The position numbers and the translations under genes were made by a program. Below the pieces are notes generated by a model that was not told the DNA's origin, ran no database searches, and was given only the letters and a program-made list of their open reading frames with translations. DNA of 64,000 nt from Enterobacter sp. RHBSTW-00994 (GTDB lineage: Bacteria > Pseudomonadota > Gammaproteobacteria > Enterobacterales > Enterobacteriaceae), in the NCBI RefSeq assembly GCF_013782625.1, contig NZ_CP056199.1:1444588-1508587 (forward strand). Reading direction: 5' to 3'. This document shows positions 28,952 through 38,382 of the stretch, one piece after another; the first letter of the stretch is position 1; each line of letters begins with the position of its first letter.

Positions 28952-30490
28952 ATGGTTAAATTTGTTGCTCGTACATGGCTGTTAGCCGCGAGCGTGACGG
29001 CAGCCCTGACCGCAGCACCCGCGTTCGCTGCCAAAGATGTGGTGGTTGCCGTGGGGTCCAACTTCACGACACTGGACCCCTACGATGCCAATGACACTCT
29101 GTCGCAGGCTGTGGCTAAATCTTTCTATCAGGGTTTATTCGGGCTCGACAAAGAGATGAAGCTGAAGAATGTCCTCGCTGAGAGCTACACGATATCGGAC
29201 GACGGGCGTGTGTATACCATCAAACTCAGAACCGGTGTGAAGTTCCAGGACGGGACGGATTTCAATGCCGAAGCGGTAAAAGTTAACCTTGATCGCGCCA
29301 GTAACCCGGAAAACAGCCTCAAGCGCTATAACCTGTACAAAACCATTGCCAGTACCGAGGTGGTTGACCCGTCGACGGTGAAAATTACCCTGAAAGAGCC
29401 GTTCTCAGCGTTCATTAATATCCTGGCGCATCCGGCAACGGCGATGATCTCGCCTGCTGCACTCAAAAAATATGGCAAAGAGATTGGTTTTCACCCGGTG
29501 GGAACAGGGCCATATGAACTATTGACCTGGAATCAGACCGATTTTGTGAAGGTGCAGAAATTCGCCGGGTACTGGCAGAAGGGGTTGCCAAAGCTGGACA
29601 CGATTACATGGCGTCCGGTCGTGGATAACAATACCCGTGCCGCGATGCTGCAAACGGGTGAAGCGCAGTTTGCGTTCCCGGTCCCGTATGAGCAAGCCGC
29701 GATTCTGGAGAAAAACAGCAAGCTTGAGCTGGTGGCCAGCCCGTCGATCATGCAGCGCTATATCAGCATGAATGTCACGCAAAAGCCGTTTGATAACCCA
29801 AAAGTGCGTGAGGCGATAAACTACGCCATCAACCGCCAGGCGTTAGTGAAAGTGGCGTTTGCCGGTTACGCAACGCCAGCCACGGGCGTATTGCCGCCAG
29901 CCATTGCTTATGCGCAAAGCTATCAGCCGTGGCCGTACGATCCCGCTAAAGCGAGAGCGTTGTTAAAAGAGGCCGGTTTCCCGAACGGTTTCAGCACCAC
30001 ACTCTGGTCGTCGCATAATCACAGCACTGCGCAAAAGGTGCTGCAGTTCACCCAGCAGCAGCTGGCGCAGGTAGGAATTAAAGCACAGGTGACGGCGATG
30101 GATGCCGGACAACGTGCGGCTGAGGTGGAAGGCAAAGGACAGAAAGAGAGCGGTGTGAGAATGTTCTACACCGGCTGGTCGGCTTCAACCGGTGAAGCCG
30201 ACTGGGCGTTGTCGCCGCTGTTTGCCTCCCAGAACTGGCCGCCGACGTTGTTTAACACCGCGTTTTACAGTAATCCGCAGGTAGATAAAGACCTTGCCGA
30301 TGCCCTGAAAACCACAAAACCTGAAGAGAAAGCGCGCCTCTATAAAGACGCGCAGGATATCATCTGGAAAGAGTCGCCGTGGGTTCCGCTGGTGGTGGAA
30401 AAACTGGTGTCAGCCCATAACAAGGCGCTGACCGGGTTCTACATCATGCCGGATACGGGCTTTAGTTTTGATGACGCTGATTTGAAATAA
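28952..30490 (+). CDS. gsiB: Glutathione-binding periplasmic protein GsiB
   Basis: This 512-aa solute-binding protein of the peptide/nickel family 5 has a signal peptide cleaved after about residue 26 (APAFA-AKD). [15 protein letters not shown] and [14 protein letters not shown] are typical. It delivers glutathione to GsiCD. AGGAGAAC precedes the ATG, 23 bp after gsiA. Confidence 0.95.
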   Translation: MVKFVARTWLLAASVTAALTAAPAFAAKDVVVAVGSNFTTLDPYDANDTLSQAVAKSFYQGLFGLDKEMKLKNVLAESYTISDDGRVYTIKLRTGVKFQDGTDFNAEAVKVNLDRASNPENSLKRYNLYKTIASTEVVDPSTVKITLKEPFSAFINILAHPATAMISPAALKKYGKEIGFHPVGTGPYELLTWNQTDFVKVQKFAGYWQKGLPKLDTITWRPVVDNNTRAAMLQTGEAQFAFPVPYEQAAILEKNSKLELVASPSIMQRYISMNVTQKPFDNPKVREAINYAINRQALVKVAFAGYATPATGVLPPAIAYAQSYQPWPYDPAKARALLKEAGFPNGFSTTLWSSHNHSTAQKVLQFTQQQLAQVGIKAQVTAMDAGQRAAEVEGKGQKESGVRMFYTGWSASTGEADWALSPLFASQNWPPTLFNTAFYSNPQVDKDLADALKTTKPEEKARLYKDAQDIIWKESPWVPLVVEKLVSAHNKALTGFYIMPDTGFSFDDADLK

Positions 30491-30538
30491 GAAAACTCAC
30501 TCCCGCAGGCGGCGGTCTGCGGGATGAGAGGGAAAGGC

Positions 30539-31459
30539 ATGCTGAATTATGTTTTTAAACGCCTGCTGGGGCTAATTCCTACGCTGCTCATTGTGGCGGT
30601 GCTGGTGTTTTTGTTTGTCCATTTGCTGCCGGGCGATCCGGCCAGATTAATCGCAGGGCCAGAAGCTGATGCGTCAGTGATTGAGCTGGTCCGTAAACAG
30701 CTGGGTCTTGATCAGCCACTTTATAAGCAGTTCTTGCATTATATCGGGAACGTTTTGCAGGGGGATTTTGGAACCTCGATGGTGTCGCGTCGTCCGGTCT
30801 CCGAAGAAATTGCCAGCCGCTTTATGCCGACGTTTTGGTTAACGATTGCCAGCATGAGCTGGGCGGTGCTGTTTGGCCTTGCCGCCGGGATTGTCGCGGC
30901 CGTCTGGCGAAATCGCTGGCCGGATAAGCTGGGTATGGCGCTTGCTGTGACGGGGATTTCGTTTCCGGCGTTTGCATTGGGAATGTTGCTGATGCAGATC
31001 TTCTCCGTTGAGTTGGGCTGGCTGCCTACGGTCGGGGCTGATACCTGGAAGCACTATATTCTGCCCTCATTGACCCTGGGGGCGGCCGTGGCTGCGGTGA
31101 TGGCGCGCTTTACCCGCGCGTCGTTTGTTGACGTTCTGAGTGAGGATTATATCCGCACAGCCCGGGCAAAAGGGGTCAGCGAAAAATGGGTCGTGCTTAA
31201 ACATGGTTTTCGTAATGCCATGATCCCGGTGGTGACAATGATGGGGCTGCAGTTTGGCTTTCTGTTGGGCGGCTCGATTGTGGTGGAAAAAGTGTTTAAC
31301 TGGCCAGGTCTGGGGCGTCTGCTGGTGGATTCGGTCGACATGCGTGACTATCCGGTCATTCAGGCTGAAGTCCTGCTTTTCTCTCTGGAGTTTATTCTTA
31401 TTAACTTAGTGGTGGACGTGCTCTATGCCGCCATTAACCCGGCTATCAGGTATAAGTAA
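30539..31459 (+). CDS. gsiC: Glutathione ABC importer permease GsiC
   Basis: This 306-aa inner-membrane protein has six predicted helices and the EAA loop ([22 protein letters not shown]) that contacts GsiA. I start it at ATG 30539 ([11 protein letters not shown]) after GAGGGAAAGG; the frame opens five codons earlier. Confidence 0.94.
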   Translation: MLNYVFKRLLGLIPTLLIVAVLVFLFVHLLPGDPARLIAGPEADASVIELVRKQLGLDQPLYKQFLHYIGNVLQGDFGTSMVSRRPVSEEIASRFMPTFWLTIASMSWAVLFGLAAGIVAAVWRNRWPDKLGMALAVTGISFPAFALGMLLMQIFSVELGWLPTVGADTWKHYILPSLTLGAAVAAVMARFTRASFVDVLSEDYIRTARAKGVSEKWVVLKHGFRNAMIPVVTMMGLQFGFLLGGSIVVEKVFNWPGLGRLLVDSVDMRDYPVIQAEVLLFSLEFILINLVVDVLYAAINPAIRYK

Positions 31460-31460
31460 G

Positions 31461-32372
31461 ATGCGATTGTTGAACTGGCGTCGTCAGGCCATTTTAAACG
31501 CTATGCCGGGGCTAAAGCCGGACCATATACGAACCCCGTGGTTTGAATTCTGGCGACGGTTCCGCCGCCAGCCCGTCGCGATGACAGCGGCGCTGTTTGT
31601 GTTGCTGTTGATCCTGGTGGCGATCCTGGCCCCGTGGATCGCCCCATTTGATGCGGAAAACTACTTTGACTATGACCGCCTGAACGACGGGCCTTCAATG
31701 CTGCACTGGTTTGGCGTGGACTCCCTCGGGCGCGATATTTTTAGCCGTGTGCTGGTGGGGGCGCGGATATCGCTGGCGGCAGGGGTCTTTGCCGTATTGA
31801 TTGGCGCGGCGATAGGGACGGTACTCGGTCTGCTGGCAGGGTATTACGAAGGCTGGTGGGACAGGCTCATTATGCGGATCTGCGATGTACTCTTCGCGTT
31901 TCCCGGCATTTTGCTGGCGATTGCGGTCGTCGCCATTATGGGGAGTGGCATGGCGAATGTGATCATCGCTGTAGCGGTCTTCTCTATTCCCGCCTTTGCC
32001 CGTCTGGTGCGCGGAAATACGCTGGTGCTCAAACAACAGACCTTTATTGAATCGGCCCGCAGTATGGGAGCAAATGACGCAACGATCCTGTTCAGCCATA
32101 TATTGCCGGGCACAGTTTCGTCCATCGTGGTCTATTTCACGATGCGTATTGGGGTGTCGATTATCTCTGCGGCAAGTCTGTCGTTTCTGGGATTAGGTGC
32201 GCAACCGCCGACGCCGGAGTGGGGGGCGATGCTCAACGAGGCAAGGGCAGATATGGTGATAGCCCCGCATGTGGCGTTATTTCCGAGTCTGGCCATTTTC
32301 CTGACCGTGCTGGCATTTAACCTGCTTGGCGATGGGCTTCGCGATGCGCTTGATCCGAGGATTAAGGGATAA
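31461..32372 (+). CDS. gsiD: Glutathione ABC importer permease GsiD
   Basis: This 303-aa second permease subunit has six predicted helices, the EAA motif [21 protein letters not shown] and the N-terminal oligopeptide permease C region. ATG 31461 (MRLLNWRRQ) follows one base after the gsiC stop, preceded by AAGTAAG. It is the last gene of iaaA-gsiABCD. In K-12 yliE and yliF follow; here they are absent and a REP-like palindrome leads straight to rimO. Confidence 0.94.
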   Translation: MRLLNWRRQAILNAMPGLKPDHIRTPWFEFWRRFRRQPVAMTAALFVLLLILVAILAPWIAPFDAENYFDYDRLNDGPSMLHWFGVDSLGRDIFSRVLVGARISLAAGVFAVLIGAAIGTVLGLLAGYYEGWWDRLIMRICDVLFAFPGILLAIAVVAIMGSGMANVIIAVAVFSIPAFARLVRGNTLVLKQQTFIESARSMGANDATILFSHILPGTVSSIVVYFTMRIGVSIISAASLSFLGLGAQPPTPEWGAMLNEARADMVIAPHVALFPSLAIFLTVLAFNLLGDGLRDALDPRIKG

Positions 32373-32388
32373 AAGAGGTCACTGGAAT

Positions 32389-32411
32389 TCCCTCTCCCCT
32401 TGGGGGAGAGG
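32389..32411. repeat. REP-like palindrome between gsiD and rimO
   Basis: CCCTCTCCCC/GGGGAGAGGG with a 3-nt loop separates two convergent genes. It has the same core as the copies at 12264 and 54451 and may also act as a terminator. Confidence 0.8.
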
Positions 32412-32428
32412 GTTAGGGTGAAGGGGAA

Positions 32429-33763
32429 TTAAACCCGGCTACCCCACAGGTCATACTCGTCAGCGTTTTCAACTTTCACGCGCACGATATCACCCGGTTT
32501 TACGTTCGTTTCACCGTTCAAGTACACCGCGCCATCGATTTCCGGGGCATCCGCCATACTGCGGCCAATTGCGCCTTCTTCGTCCACTTCGTCGATGATC
32601 ACCAGGATCTCGCGGCCCACTTTTTCCTGTAAACGCTCCGCAGAGATCTGCTGTTGTAGCTGCATAAAGCGATTCCAGCGCTCTTCTTTGACCTCTTCCG
32701 GAACCTGGTCTGCCAGTTCGTTTGCTGTTGCACCGTCTACCGGGCTGTACTTGAAGCAGCCGACGCGATCCAGACGCGCTTCAGTCAGGAAGTCGAGCAG
32801 CATCTGGAAGTCTTCTTCGGTTTCACCAGGGAAGCCGACAATAAAGGTGGAACGCAGGGTCAGTTCCGGGCAGATCTCACGCCACTGTTTGATGCGTGCC
32901 AGCTGGCGGTCAACGGAGCCTGGGCGTTTCATCAGTTTCAGAATACGCGGGCTGGCGTGCTGCAGCGGGATATCCAGATAGGGCAGGATTTTGCCTTCCG
33001 CCATCAACGGAATGACATCATCAACGTGCGGATAGGGATACACATAGTGCAGACGCGTCCAGATACCCAGTTTCGCGAGTTGCTCACACAGACCGACCAT
33101 GCTGGTTTTCACTGGTTCGCCATTATGGAAACCAGAGCGATGTTTCACATCCACGCCGTAGGCAGACGTATCCTGAGAAATGACCAGCAGCTCTTTCACG
33201 CCAGCATCAGCCAGACGTTTCGCTTCCGCCAGAACTTCGCCAACAGGACGGCTAACGAGATCGCCGCGCATGGACGGGATGATGCAGAAGGTGCAGCGAT
33301 GGTTGCAGCCTTCAGATATTTTTAAATACGCATAGTGGCGTGGCGTCAGTTTTACACCCTGTTCAGGCACTAAGCTCAGGAACGGATTGTGCTTTGGTTT
33401 TGGCACATAGTGGTGTACGTGTTCCAGCACCTGCTCGTAACTGTGGGGGCCGGTAATTTCCAGTACCTTCGGGTGAACTTCACGAATTTGATCGACTTTC
33501 GCACCCAGACAGCCTGTGACGATCACCTTGCCGTTCTCCGTCAGCGCTTCACCGATAGCTTCCAGGGACTCCTGTACCGCGCTGTCGATAAAACCGCAGG
33601 TGTTGACGATCACCATGTCGGCGTTGTCGTAGCTTGGGACCACGTCATAACCTTCAGTGCGAAGTTCGGTCAGGATGCGTTCAGAATCCACCAGGTTTTT
33701 CGGGCAGCCTAAAGATATAAATCCTACTTTCGGTTGACTAGTAGGTGTTTTAGTATGGGACAT
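32429..33763 (-). CDS. rimO: Ribosomal protein S12 methylthiotransferase RimO (N-terminus replaced)
   Basis: This 444-aa radical SAM enzyme adds a methylthio group to the conserved Asp of ribosomal protein S12. It has an N-terminal UPF0004 cluster domain (SLGCPKN and later Cys residues), the radical SAM motif CNHRCTFC (about residue 150), and a TRAM domain at the C-terminus. The first nine residues, MSHTKTPTS, and their codons (ATA, TTA, ACT, AGT) differ in style from the rest. A second rimO start encoding MSNVTHQPKIGFVSLGCPK lies at 37643-37699, so the present 5' end seems to have come with an inserted element. Confidence 0.95.
   Translation of the reverse strand: MSHTKTPTSQPKVGFISLGCPKNLVDSERILTELRTEGYDVVPSYDNADMVIVNTCGFIDSAVQESLEAIGEALTENGKVIVTGCLGAKVDQIREVHPKVLEITGPHSYEQVLEHVHHYVPKPKHNPFLSLVPEQGVKLTPRHYAYLKISEGCNHRCTFCIIPSMRGDLVSRPVGEVLAEAKRLADAGVKELLVISQDTSAYGVDVKHRSGFHNGEPVKTSMVGLCEQLAKLGIWTRLHYVYPYPHVDDVIPLMAEGKILPYLDIPLQHASPRILKLMKRPGSVDRQLARIKQWREICPELTLRSTFIVGFPGETEEDFQMLLDFLTEARLDRVGCFKYSPVDGATANELADQVPEEVKEERWNRFMQLQQQISAERLQEKVGREILVIIDEVDEEGAIGRSMADAPEIDGAVYLNGETNVKPGDIVRVKVENADEYDLWGSRV
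33698..33709. other. Left junction (att-like core) of the rimO-inserted element
   Basis: TTTCGGGCAGCC, the rimO codons for Gly-Cys-Pro-Lys on the reverse strand, is repeated exactly at 37643-37654. Sequence left of it is the host rimO body; sequence right of it differs from the displaced rimO start at the other end. Confidence 0.7.
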
Positions 33764-33819
33764 GTAGATTTACTCACATTGGATCAATGGCGCGGGATTT
33801 TAATGTCATCTAAGCAAAA

Positions 33820-33825
33820 ATTATA
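33820..33825 (-). promoter_or_regulatory. Likely -10 of the element-supplied rimO promoter
   Basis: The reverse strand reads a perfect TATAAT 57 bp upstream of the rimO start; no good -35 is visible. The rest of 33764-34014 holds no recognisable gene. Confidence 0.4.
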
Positions 33826-34014
33826 CAGCTACTCCCACAGATATTTGGTAAAGATTTGGCGTGGCTATTACGAGCGGAGGAAATCCGTTAGGTCGTGCTG
33901 AGAATGCGACTGTGATATTTGCGCCGCTGACAGTATGCAAGGTGGGGGGGCTTCTTAAGTTTGTGCGCCGGGGGAGTTGGGTAGGATTTGGGGGAATTTC
34001 TTCCCCCTGTTTTG

Positions 34015-34596
34015 TCAATCAAGCAGATTACTCAATGGTGCCAACGTCACATAAATATAATTGCCGTCACGTTCCTCGATGGTGATCGGAATGTCTACCC
34101 CATTCGAAAGCACTGCCTTTGCGCGATAATGCTTATCTGAAACCTTCTTTACGTCCTCTACGGCAAGACATTGAACATCACTGTTTTTGTCTTTGAATAT
34201 CGAGGTGGTGATCTCACAGGCCGATGTCTTTAGGGCTTCGTTATCATCGATGGTTGTGCTGATAAAAATACAGCCCAGCGTAATCGCGATGAAAGCTACC
34301 AGCCAGCGCCATTTTTTCATCCCAGCGTCTCTGGCGCGAGCGTATACATAGATGGGGGGCAAAATAACAATCCCCAGCGCAGATCCCACGATATGAGTTT
34401 CGGACTCAACTCCAGACCGCACCAACGCCCGTTGGTCAAAAACAGCACAGAACAACAAAGCCGCATACAACGCAGCATATGCCGCCTTTTCGTGCATCGT
34501 GAAGTAAAAGGCTATAGGGAACACCACCGGCGCTGCCATGTAGAAATAGAAGTACAGATTCTTTTTTTTCAGTTGATTAGTGGTCAAAGCCGTCAT
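34015..34596 (-). CDS. Membrane protein of unknown function in the rimO element
   Basis: A 193-aa protein with about three hydrophobic helices (residues 14-33, 36-51, 67-83, 95-112 partly) and a C-terminal soluble domain (about 115-193) rich in beta-type residues with two Cys (SACEITTS, VQCLAVED). The C-terminal half is likely periplasmic. I do not recognise the family. It is transcribed away from the PAAR genes and has an AT content and codon use unlike the backbone. It may be cargo of the element. Confidence 0.65.
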   Translation of the reverse strand: MTALTTNQLKKKNLYFYFYMAAPVVFPIAFYFTMHEKAAYAALYAALLFCAVFDQRALVRSGVESETHIVGSALGIVILPPIYVYARARDAGMKKWRWLVAFIAITLGCIFISTTIDDNEALKTSACEITTSIFKDKNSDVQCLAVEDVKKVSDKHYRAKAVLSNGVDIPITIEERDGNYIYVTLAPLSNLLD

Positions 34597-34754
34597 CCTT
34601 TCATGCTGTTAGGTCGAAGTTTCAGACACTCACTTTAACCAGTTTTATGAATTATTTAGATCTTATCGATTATTTTTATCGATCGATGTGGTTAAAATAT
34701 TTTCATGCTGCCATTCACACCGAGCCAGCACTGATAACAAAGAGGAGATGAAAA

Positions 34755-34964
34755 ATGAAAGGCTATACAGCGATATTTTGCGGTTTAATGGTGGCCTTCA
34801 ACGCCAGCGCCGGACGCATAACCATGAGCAACCCGGAGCAGACAACCACGGCGAATGGGCAGACCTTATGTGTTTACTCCAACAGCATCTACACCTTTAC
34901 CTACCTTACGAAATCGAAGCACTGTCCATACAGCAAGACCTTTGATGCTGAAAATAGCGAATGA
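34755..34964 (+). CDS. Small exported protein of unknown function
   Basis: This 69-aa protein starts MKGYTAIFCGLMVAFNASAG, a clear Sec signal peptide cleaved after about ASA-19. The mature 50 residues contain two Cys (TLCVYSN, KHCPYSK) that could form a disulfide in the periplasm. GAGGAGATG lies just upstream. It comes before the PAAR genes and may belong to the same effector-immunity module; the family is not recognised. Confidence 0.65.
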   Translation: MKGYTAIFCGLMVAFNASAGRITMSNPEQTTTANGQTLCVYSNSIYTFTYLTKSKHCPYSKTFDAENSE

Positions 34965-35006
34965 ACACATTCACCATGTGAATAATTTGAAATGGAGTTT
35001 CATTTT

Positions 35007-35060
35007 ATGAAAAGCCACTACCTGAGCATGGCCGCTATTTGTACAATGGATTACGTATGA
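35007..35060 (+). CDS. Candidate 17-codon leader ORF ahead of the PAAR-like gene
   Basis: ATG 35007 follows TGGAG and encodes MKSHYLSMAAICTMDYV. Its stop overlaps an in-frame ATG (35057) of the next gene as ATGA. It could couple translation of the downstream PAAR-like protein, or be chance. Confidence 0.3.
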   Translation: MKSHYLSMAAICTMDYV

Positions 35061-35089
35061 AGATAAATTCACAACACGCAGAGGGACTT

Positions 35090-35575
35090 ATGCAGCAATA
35101 CACCAATGAACTTACTCCATCAGTGCTCACATCATTCAAGAATCCATTCAGTGCAGAACAACTGGCAAACGCAGACGAAGAACAACGTCAGATTTTCAAA
35201 TCTCATGTTGAAGAAATGAAAGACCGTTCTTTAGTCGCAATCTGGCGCTTTGCCACTGCGGGATCACTCACCCGAAACGGCGGAAGGATTGATAAAGCCA
35301 GCGCCAACGACTCATTTACTCTTAACGATGGGAGCGAGGTTAATCGGGCAATGGTTGGCGACTACGTTGTTTATCCTGACGGAACACGCGCAAGGATCAT
35401 CAACGGCTCGGGATCAGTCAATACCAACGGGAATGGCGTTTCTTTTGCCCTGGTAGGAAGCCAGCTTGATAACGGTGATATGATCATTAGCACCCCACAA
35501 GATTATGCTCTCCTGTGCCAGTTAGACAATAGCTCTACAATGCCAGCCGATTTTCTTGCACCAGCGGCACTCTAA
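35090..35575 (+). CDS. PAAR-like domain protein
   Basis: This 161-aa protein (MQQYTNELTPSVLTSF) has a helical N-terminus and a C-terminal PAAR-like beta region: RNGGRIDKASANDSF, VNRAMVGDYVVYPDGTRARIINGSGS, FALVGSQLDNGDMI. PAAR proteins cap the VgrG spike of T6SS and carry effectors. I place the start at ATG 35090 because GAGGGA lies four bases before it; in-frame starts exist at 35057 and TTG 35039. The stop is 18 bp before the larger PAAR protein's start. Confidence 0.65.
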   Translation: MQQYTNELTPSVLTSFKNPFSAEQLANADEEQRQIFKSHVEEMKDRSLVAIWRFATAGSLTRNGGRIDKASANDSFTLNDGSEVNRAMVGDYVVYPDGTRARIINGSGSVNTNGNGVSFALVGSQLDNGDMIISTPQDYALLCQLDNSSTMPADFLAPAAL

Positions 35576-35593
35576 AAATAAGGAATGCAGAAA

Positions 35594-37042
35594 ATGGCTA
35601 CAGGCTTTTGGATAGTACAGGGCGATAAAACAACATGCGGGGGATCTGTACTGACCGGACACCCGAAAGGAAAGAAGATTGGCCCGAATCAAAACAGACA
35701 AGCAACAGTAGGCTGCCAGGTATCCTGTGGTAAACACCCTGGTAAATACAGCGTGGTAGGTGGATACCCCGGCGAGAGTATTCACGGGCAGTTGGCCGCC
35801 AGCACGCTCTACAGCCGTTCGACTTGTCCCTGTAAGGCTTTCTTCATCGCTACCCATACTTTTATGCGACATGGTCCTTACCAGGCCCCAGTAAAAGCAA
35901 CATCTGCACCTGTGGCAACGACAGCAGTATCTGAACCAGTTCAAGAACCAGAGCAACACGCACAGGCAGCTAAAAAGCATGTGCAGGAACAACCAAAGCC
36001 GCAGGAAGTAAAACGTGAACCTGTAGACGCTGGCTTTTGTGTCCTCCCCTATGGGGCCGAAACTGGAGCCTATGAGCCGTGGCTATTCCAAAGTGAGCCG
36101 CCGCCAGGAACACGAGAACTTTACCGCGCTCTGAATGGTGCAGGTAAGGAATACAAGGCTGGTTCTATTCTGCTGGTAGTTGATCCTGATAAGCAGGACA
36201 GTGAACAAATCGCACATATGCAGGCTGCGAAACAACGTATTGATACAGCGTTAGCCCCATTATCGCACCAGCAAGCCAACTTTCTATACAAGCACAAAGA
36301 CACCATTGAGATGTTCGCCGCCGCTGTTACGACAGCAAATGACGTTGCTGGATATTCAGGGCAAGCGACCGAAGCCGCGAAGGGGTATTTCCAACAAGTA
36401 GAAAAAATCCTTGTCGGGATAGAGAAAACCTATAAAAACCATTACATCACCAGTGGTACTCTGATAGGTGAACAGTTTTACGTTGAGCGGCGTCAGTTGT
36501 TAGATCAGCTTGATAGTGTTCTCAAGATGTTCATGAAACATCGCTTCATGTTCAATGAGTACGCCGATCTGAAAAGTGCCCTTGGCCTTTCCAGCCGTTC
36601 AATCACCCACCGCTGGAATGAAACAGGCGTTAGCGATATTGAAGGATACGCGACACACATTGAGAAGCTGGCAAAGTATGTGAAGCTCATGGAAACAGCC
36701 GGAAAGATTGGTCTCGGTCTATCCGCTCTGGATACCGCAGCGAAAATCACTGAAGCCTGCACCGTGGGCCGGGATTGTGCGAAGACCTCGTTTACCTCTA
36801 TTGGGGAGTTTGCGGGTAGCTTAGCTGGGGGGGCTTTAGCAAGCAGAATTATCCAAAGCAGTGCAGCAAGTTCAATCTGCGCCGTAGTACTGGGAGCTGC
36901 AACCATAGAGGCCGGTGGTGCAGGTGCCTTGCTCTGCACGATCGGCGTAAGTGGTGGTATAGCATACGGGAGTGATAAAGCATTATCTGCGGTAGGAGAG
37001 TATTCTGGCGAGCTTTTATACAAGGTAAGCAGCAATGATTAA
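35594..37042 (+). CDS. PAAR-domain protein with hydrophobic C-terminus (candidate T6SS effector)
   Basis: A 482-aa protein. Residues about 1-100 form a PAAR domain (VQGDKTTCGGSVLTGHPKG, ATVGCQVSCGKHPG, HGQLAASTLYSRSTCPC, with Cys/His typical of the zinc-tipped fold). Then comes a Pro/Gln/Ala-rich linker (about 105-145), a mostly helical region (150-380), and a Gly/Ala-rich hydrophobic stretch (about 395-475: GEFAGSLAGGALASRI, VVLGAATIEAGGAGALL) that could insert into membranes. This layout resembles evolved PAAR effectors that depolarise target membranes; that role is inference. ATG 35594 has AAGGA well spaced. The stop overlaps the next gene. Confidence 0.75.
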   Translation: MATGFWIVQGDKTTCGGSVLTGHPKGKKIGPNQNRQATVGCQVSCGKHPGKYSVVGGYPGESIHGQLAASTLYSRSTCPCKAFFIATHTFMRHGPYQAPVKATSAPVATTAVSEPVQEPEQHAQAAKKHVQEQPKPQEVKREPVDAGFCVLPYGAETGAYEPWLFQSEPPPGTRELYRALNGAGKEYKAGSILLVVDPDKQDSEQIAHMQAAKQRIDTALAPLSHQQANFLYKHKDTIEMFAAAVTTANDVAGYSGQATEAAKGYFQQVEKILVGIEKTYKNHYITSGTLIGEQFYVERRQLLDQLDSVLKMFMKHRFMFNEYADLKSALGLSSRSITHRWNETGVSDIEGYATHIEKLAKYVKLMETAGKIGLGLSALDTAAKITEACTVGRDCAKTSFTSIGEFAGSLAGGALASRIIQSSAASSICAVVLGAATIEAGGAGALLCTIGVSGGIAYGSDKALSAVGEYSGELLYKVSSND

Positions 37043-37442
37043 TACTCCAGATAAAGTATTCCTCGTGGCTACTTGCCTTGGTACTGTGTTCATCATTGCC
37101 AGTATAATAGCCTCGCTTCTGAACAGGAAAAGATTTAAGGAGATCTGCCAGTTATACAAAGAGAAGTTCGGCAGCCTTCCTGATGCCGTAGTGCTATTCG
37201 AGAATGTTAACTCGCTTTATTACAAGGGAGCGTACGGCATAAAAACGCAGTTCATATTCATGCCGCTGTTGTGGAATAAAAGCTCTATATTGACCAAGAA
37301 CGATGACAAAGACTTCATCCGGGGATTACCAAAAAGGATTATCAGGCCTTTCTATGTTGAAGCATTTCTTGGTCTAATCAGTATAGTATTTTTTGTCATT
37401 GCTGGGATTTTGATGCTGGCGATAAAACGCGGTTGGGTGTGA
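37035..37442 (+). CDS. Two-helix membrane protein (candidate immunity protein)
   Basis: A 135-aa protein with one hydrophobic helix at each end (about residues 7-27 and 108-130) and a soluble middle. It overlaps the PAAR effector gene by eight bases, so the two are made together. Small inner-membrane proteins in this position usually neutralise pore-forming T6SS effectors. No family is recognised; the immunity role rests on context and topology. Confidence 0.65.
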   Translation: MINTPDKVFLVATCLGTVFIIASIIASLLNRKRFKEICQLYKEKFGSLPDAVVLFENVNSLYYKGAYGIKTQFIFMPLLWNKSSILTKNDDKDFIRGLPKRIIRPFYVEAFLGLISIVFFVIAGILMLAIKRGWV

Positions 37443-37569
37443 AAGGAGCGTCCATTATAGGGCTTTACTCTGCTACACAAACTGCGACACACGACAACCC
37501 CAGCGCTGTAGATGCCTGACGTATGGTTGAACGAAGCCGCCTTATCGGTCAGCTTTCACAACTTAAAGA

Positions 37570-37593
37570 AACCCTGCTTCGGCGGGGTTTTTG
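37570..37593 (+). terminator. Rho-independent terminator of the PAAR operon
   Basis: AAACCCTGC-TTCG-GCGGGGTTT forms a 9-bp stem with a stable UUCG tetraloop, followed by T residues. Confidence 0.85.
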
Positions 37594-37642
37594 CTTTCTG
37601 AAGGGGGCTTAGTAGTTATATAGCGAATGTATTATTTTTGAC

Positions 37643-37699
37643 TTTCGGGCAGCCCAGGGAGACAAAGCCGATTTTCGGCTGGTGCGTAACATTGCTCAT
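37643..37699 (-). pseudogene. Stranded original 5' end of rimO (right junction of the element)
   Basis: The reverse strand from ATG 37699 reads MSNVTHQPKIGFVSLGCPK, the usual enterobacterial RimO N-terminus, then runs into unrelated residues (V, K, N). The last twelve bases, TTTCGGGCAGCC at 37643-37654, equal the junction in the intact rimO at 33698-33709. About 100 bp to the right probably retain the old rimO leader. Confidence 0.85.
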
Positions 37700-37821
37700 A
37701 GGTTAAAAATTGTTCGATTTTTGGAATGGTCAGGGCGTGGATTCTACAGAGGTTGGGAGGAAATTTGTACTGAAGAATTGCAGGCTGTAGGGGATTTCGG
37801 TGTCAGTATCGGGGTTACCCC

Positions 37822-38127
37822 CTGAAACTGCAGATGGACAACGACCCTGAACTGGTCTTGCTTACGCTGGTACTGCGGGCAGAAGGACACGGAGTGATGC
37901 GGGAATTTATCAAACCGGGAAAGCCAAAGCAGAGTACCTTTATCGAACGATTTAACCGGACGTACCGGACAGAAATTCTGGATTTTTATCTGTTCAGAAG
38001 CCTGAATGAAGCGTGGGAAATTACAGAGCGCTGGTTGACGGAATTCAACAGTCAGCAGTCCTATGAATCCCTGAATACGTTGACATTGGAAGATAGCTGA
38101 AAAACCGGAAATCTCAAAAAGTGAGTG
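37822..38127 (+). pseudogene. IS3-family transposase remnant (C-terminal part)
   Basis: The frame from 37834 encodes MDNDPELVLL...FIKPGKPKQSTFIERFNRTYRTEILDFYLFRSLNEAWEITERWLTEFN, the C-terminal integrase core of IS3-type OrfB with the second Asp and the Glu (FIERFN). The frame ends early at 38100. The expected tail AEKPEISKSE is read in another frame to 38127, so a frameshift is present. OrfA, the N-terminus and terminal inverted repeats are not seen. Confidence 0.85.
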
Positions 38128-38382
38128 AAATTAAAACTGATGTGCTTCTTGTTCACCGAACAAGAGAGTAACGTAAGAAAGAATTTCACTGATTCATTCA
38201 GTATCTATCAGCACAAGTTAGCTTTTGAGGTTCGTATGGATTATGGCTTGTTAGCACGTATAAAAGTGAATTGACAGAAGGGTATATCAGTCAGTAAACA
38301 ATGAAAGATGGTTTCACTTAAACTGCTAACCCTGATTATTTTCAACAGATGCTAGCAGTGTGTTAAATAATAACAGGTACTA

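Noticed and set aside
37443-37569. tRNA or sRNA gene at the end of the PAAR operon
   Set aside because: No cloverleaf, no promoter-like pair; only the terminator at 37570 is clear.
33764-37642. Integrase or recombinase gene on the rimO element
   Set aside because: All long frames were read; none shows the Arg-His-Arg-Tyr or Ser-recombinase motifs.
37822-38127. Functional transposase
   Set aside because: Only the C-terminal part remains, with a frameshift and no terminal repeats.
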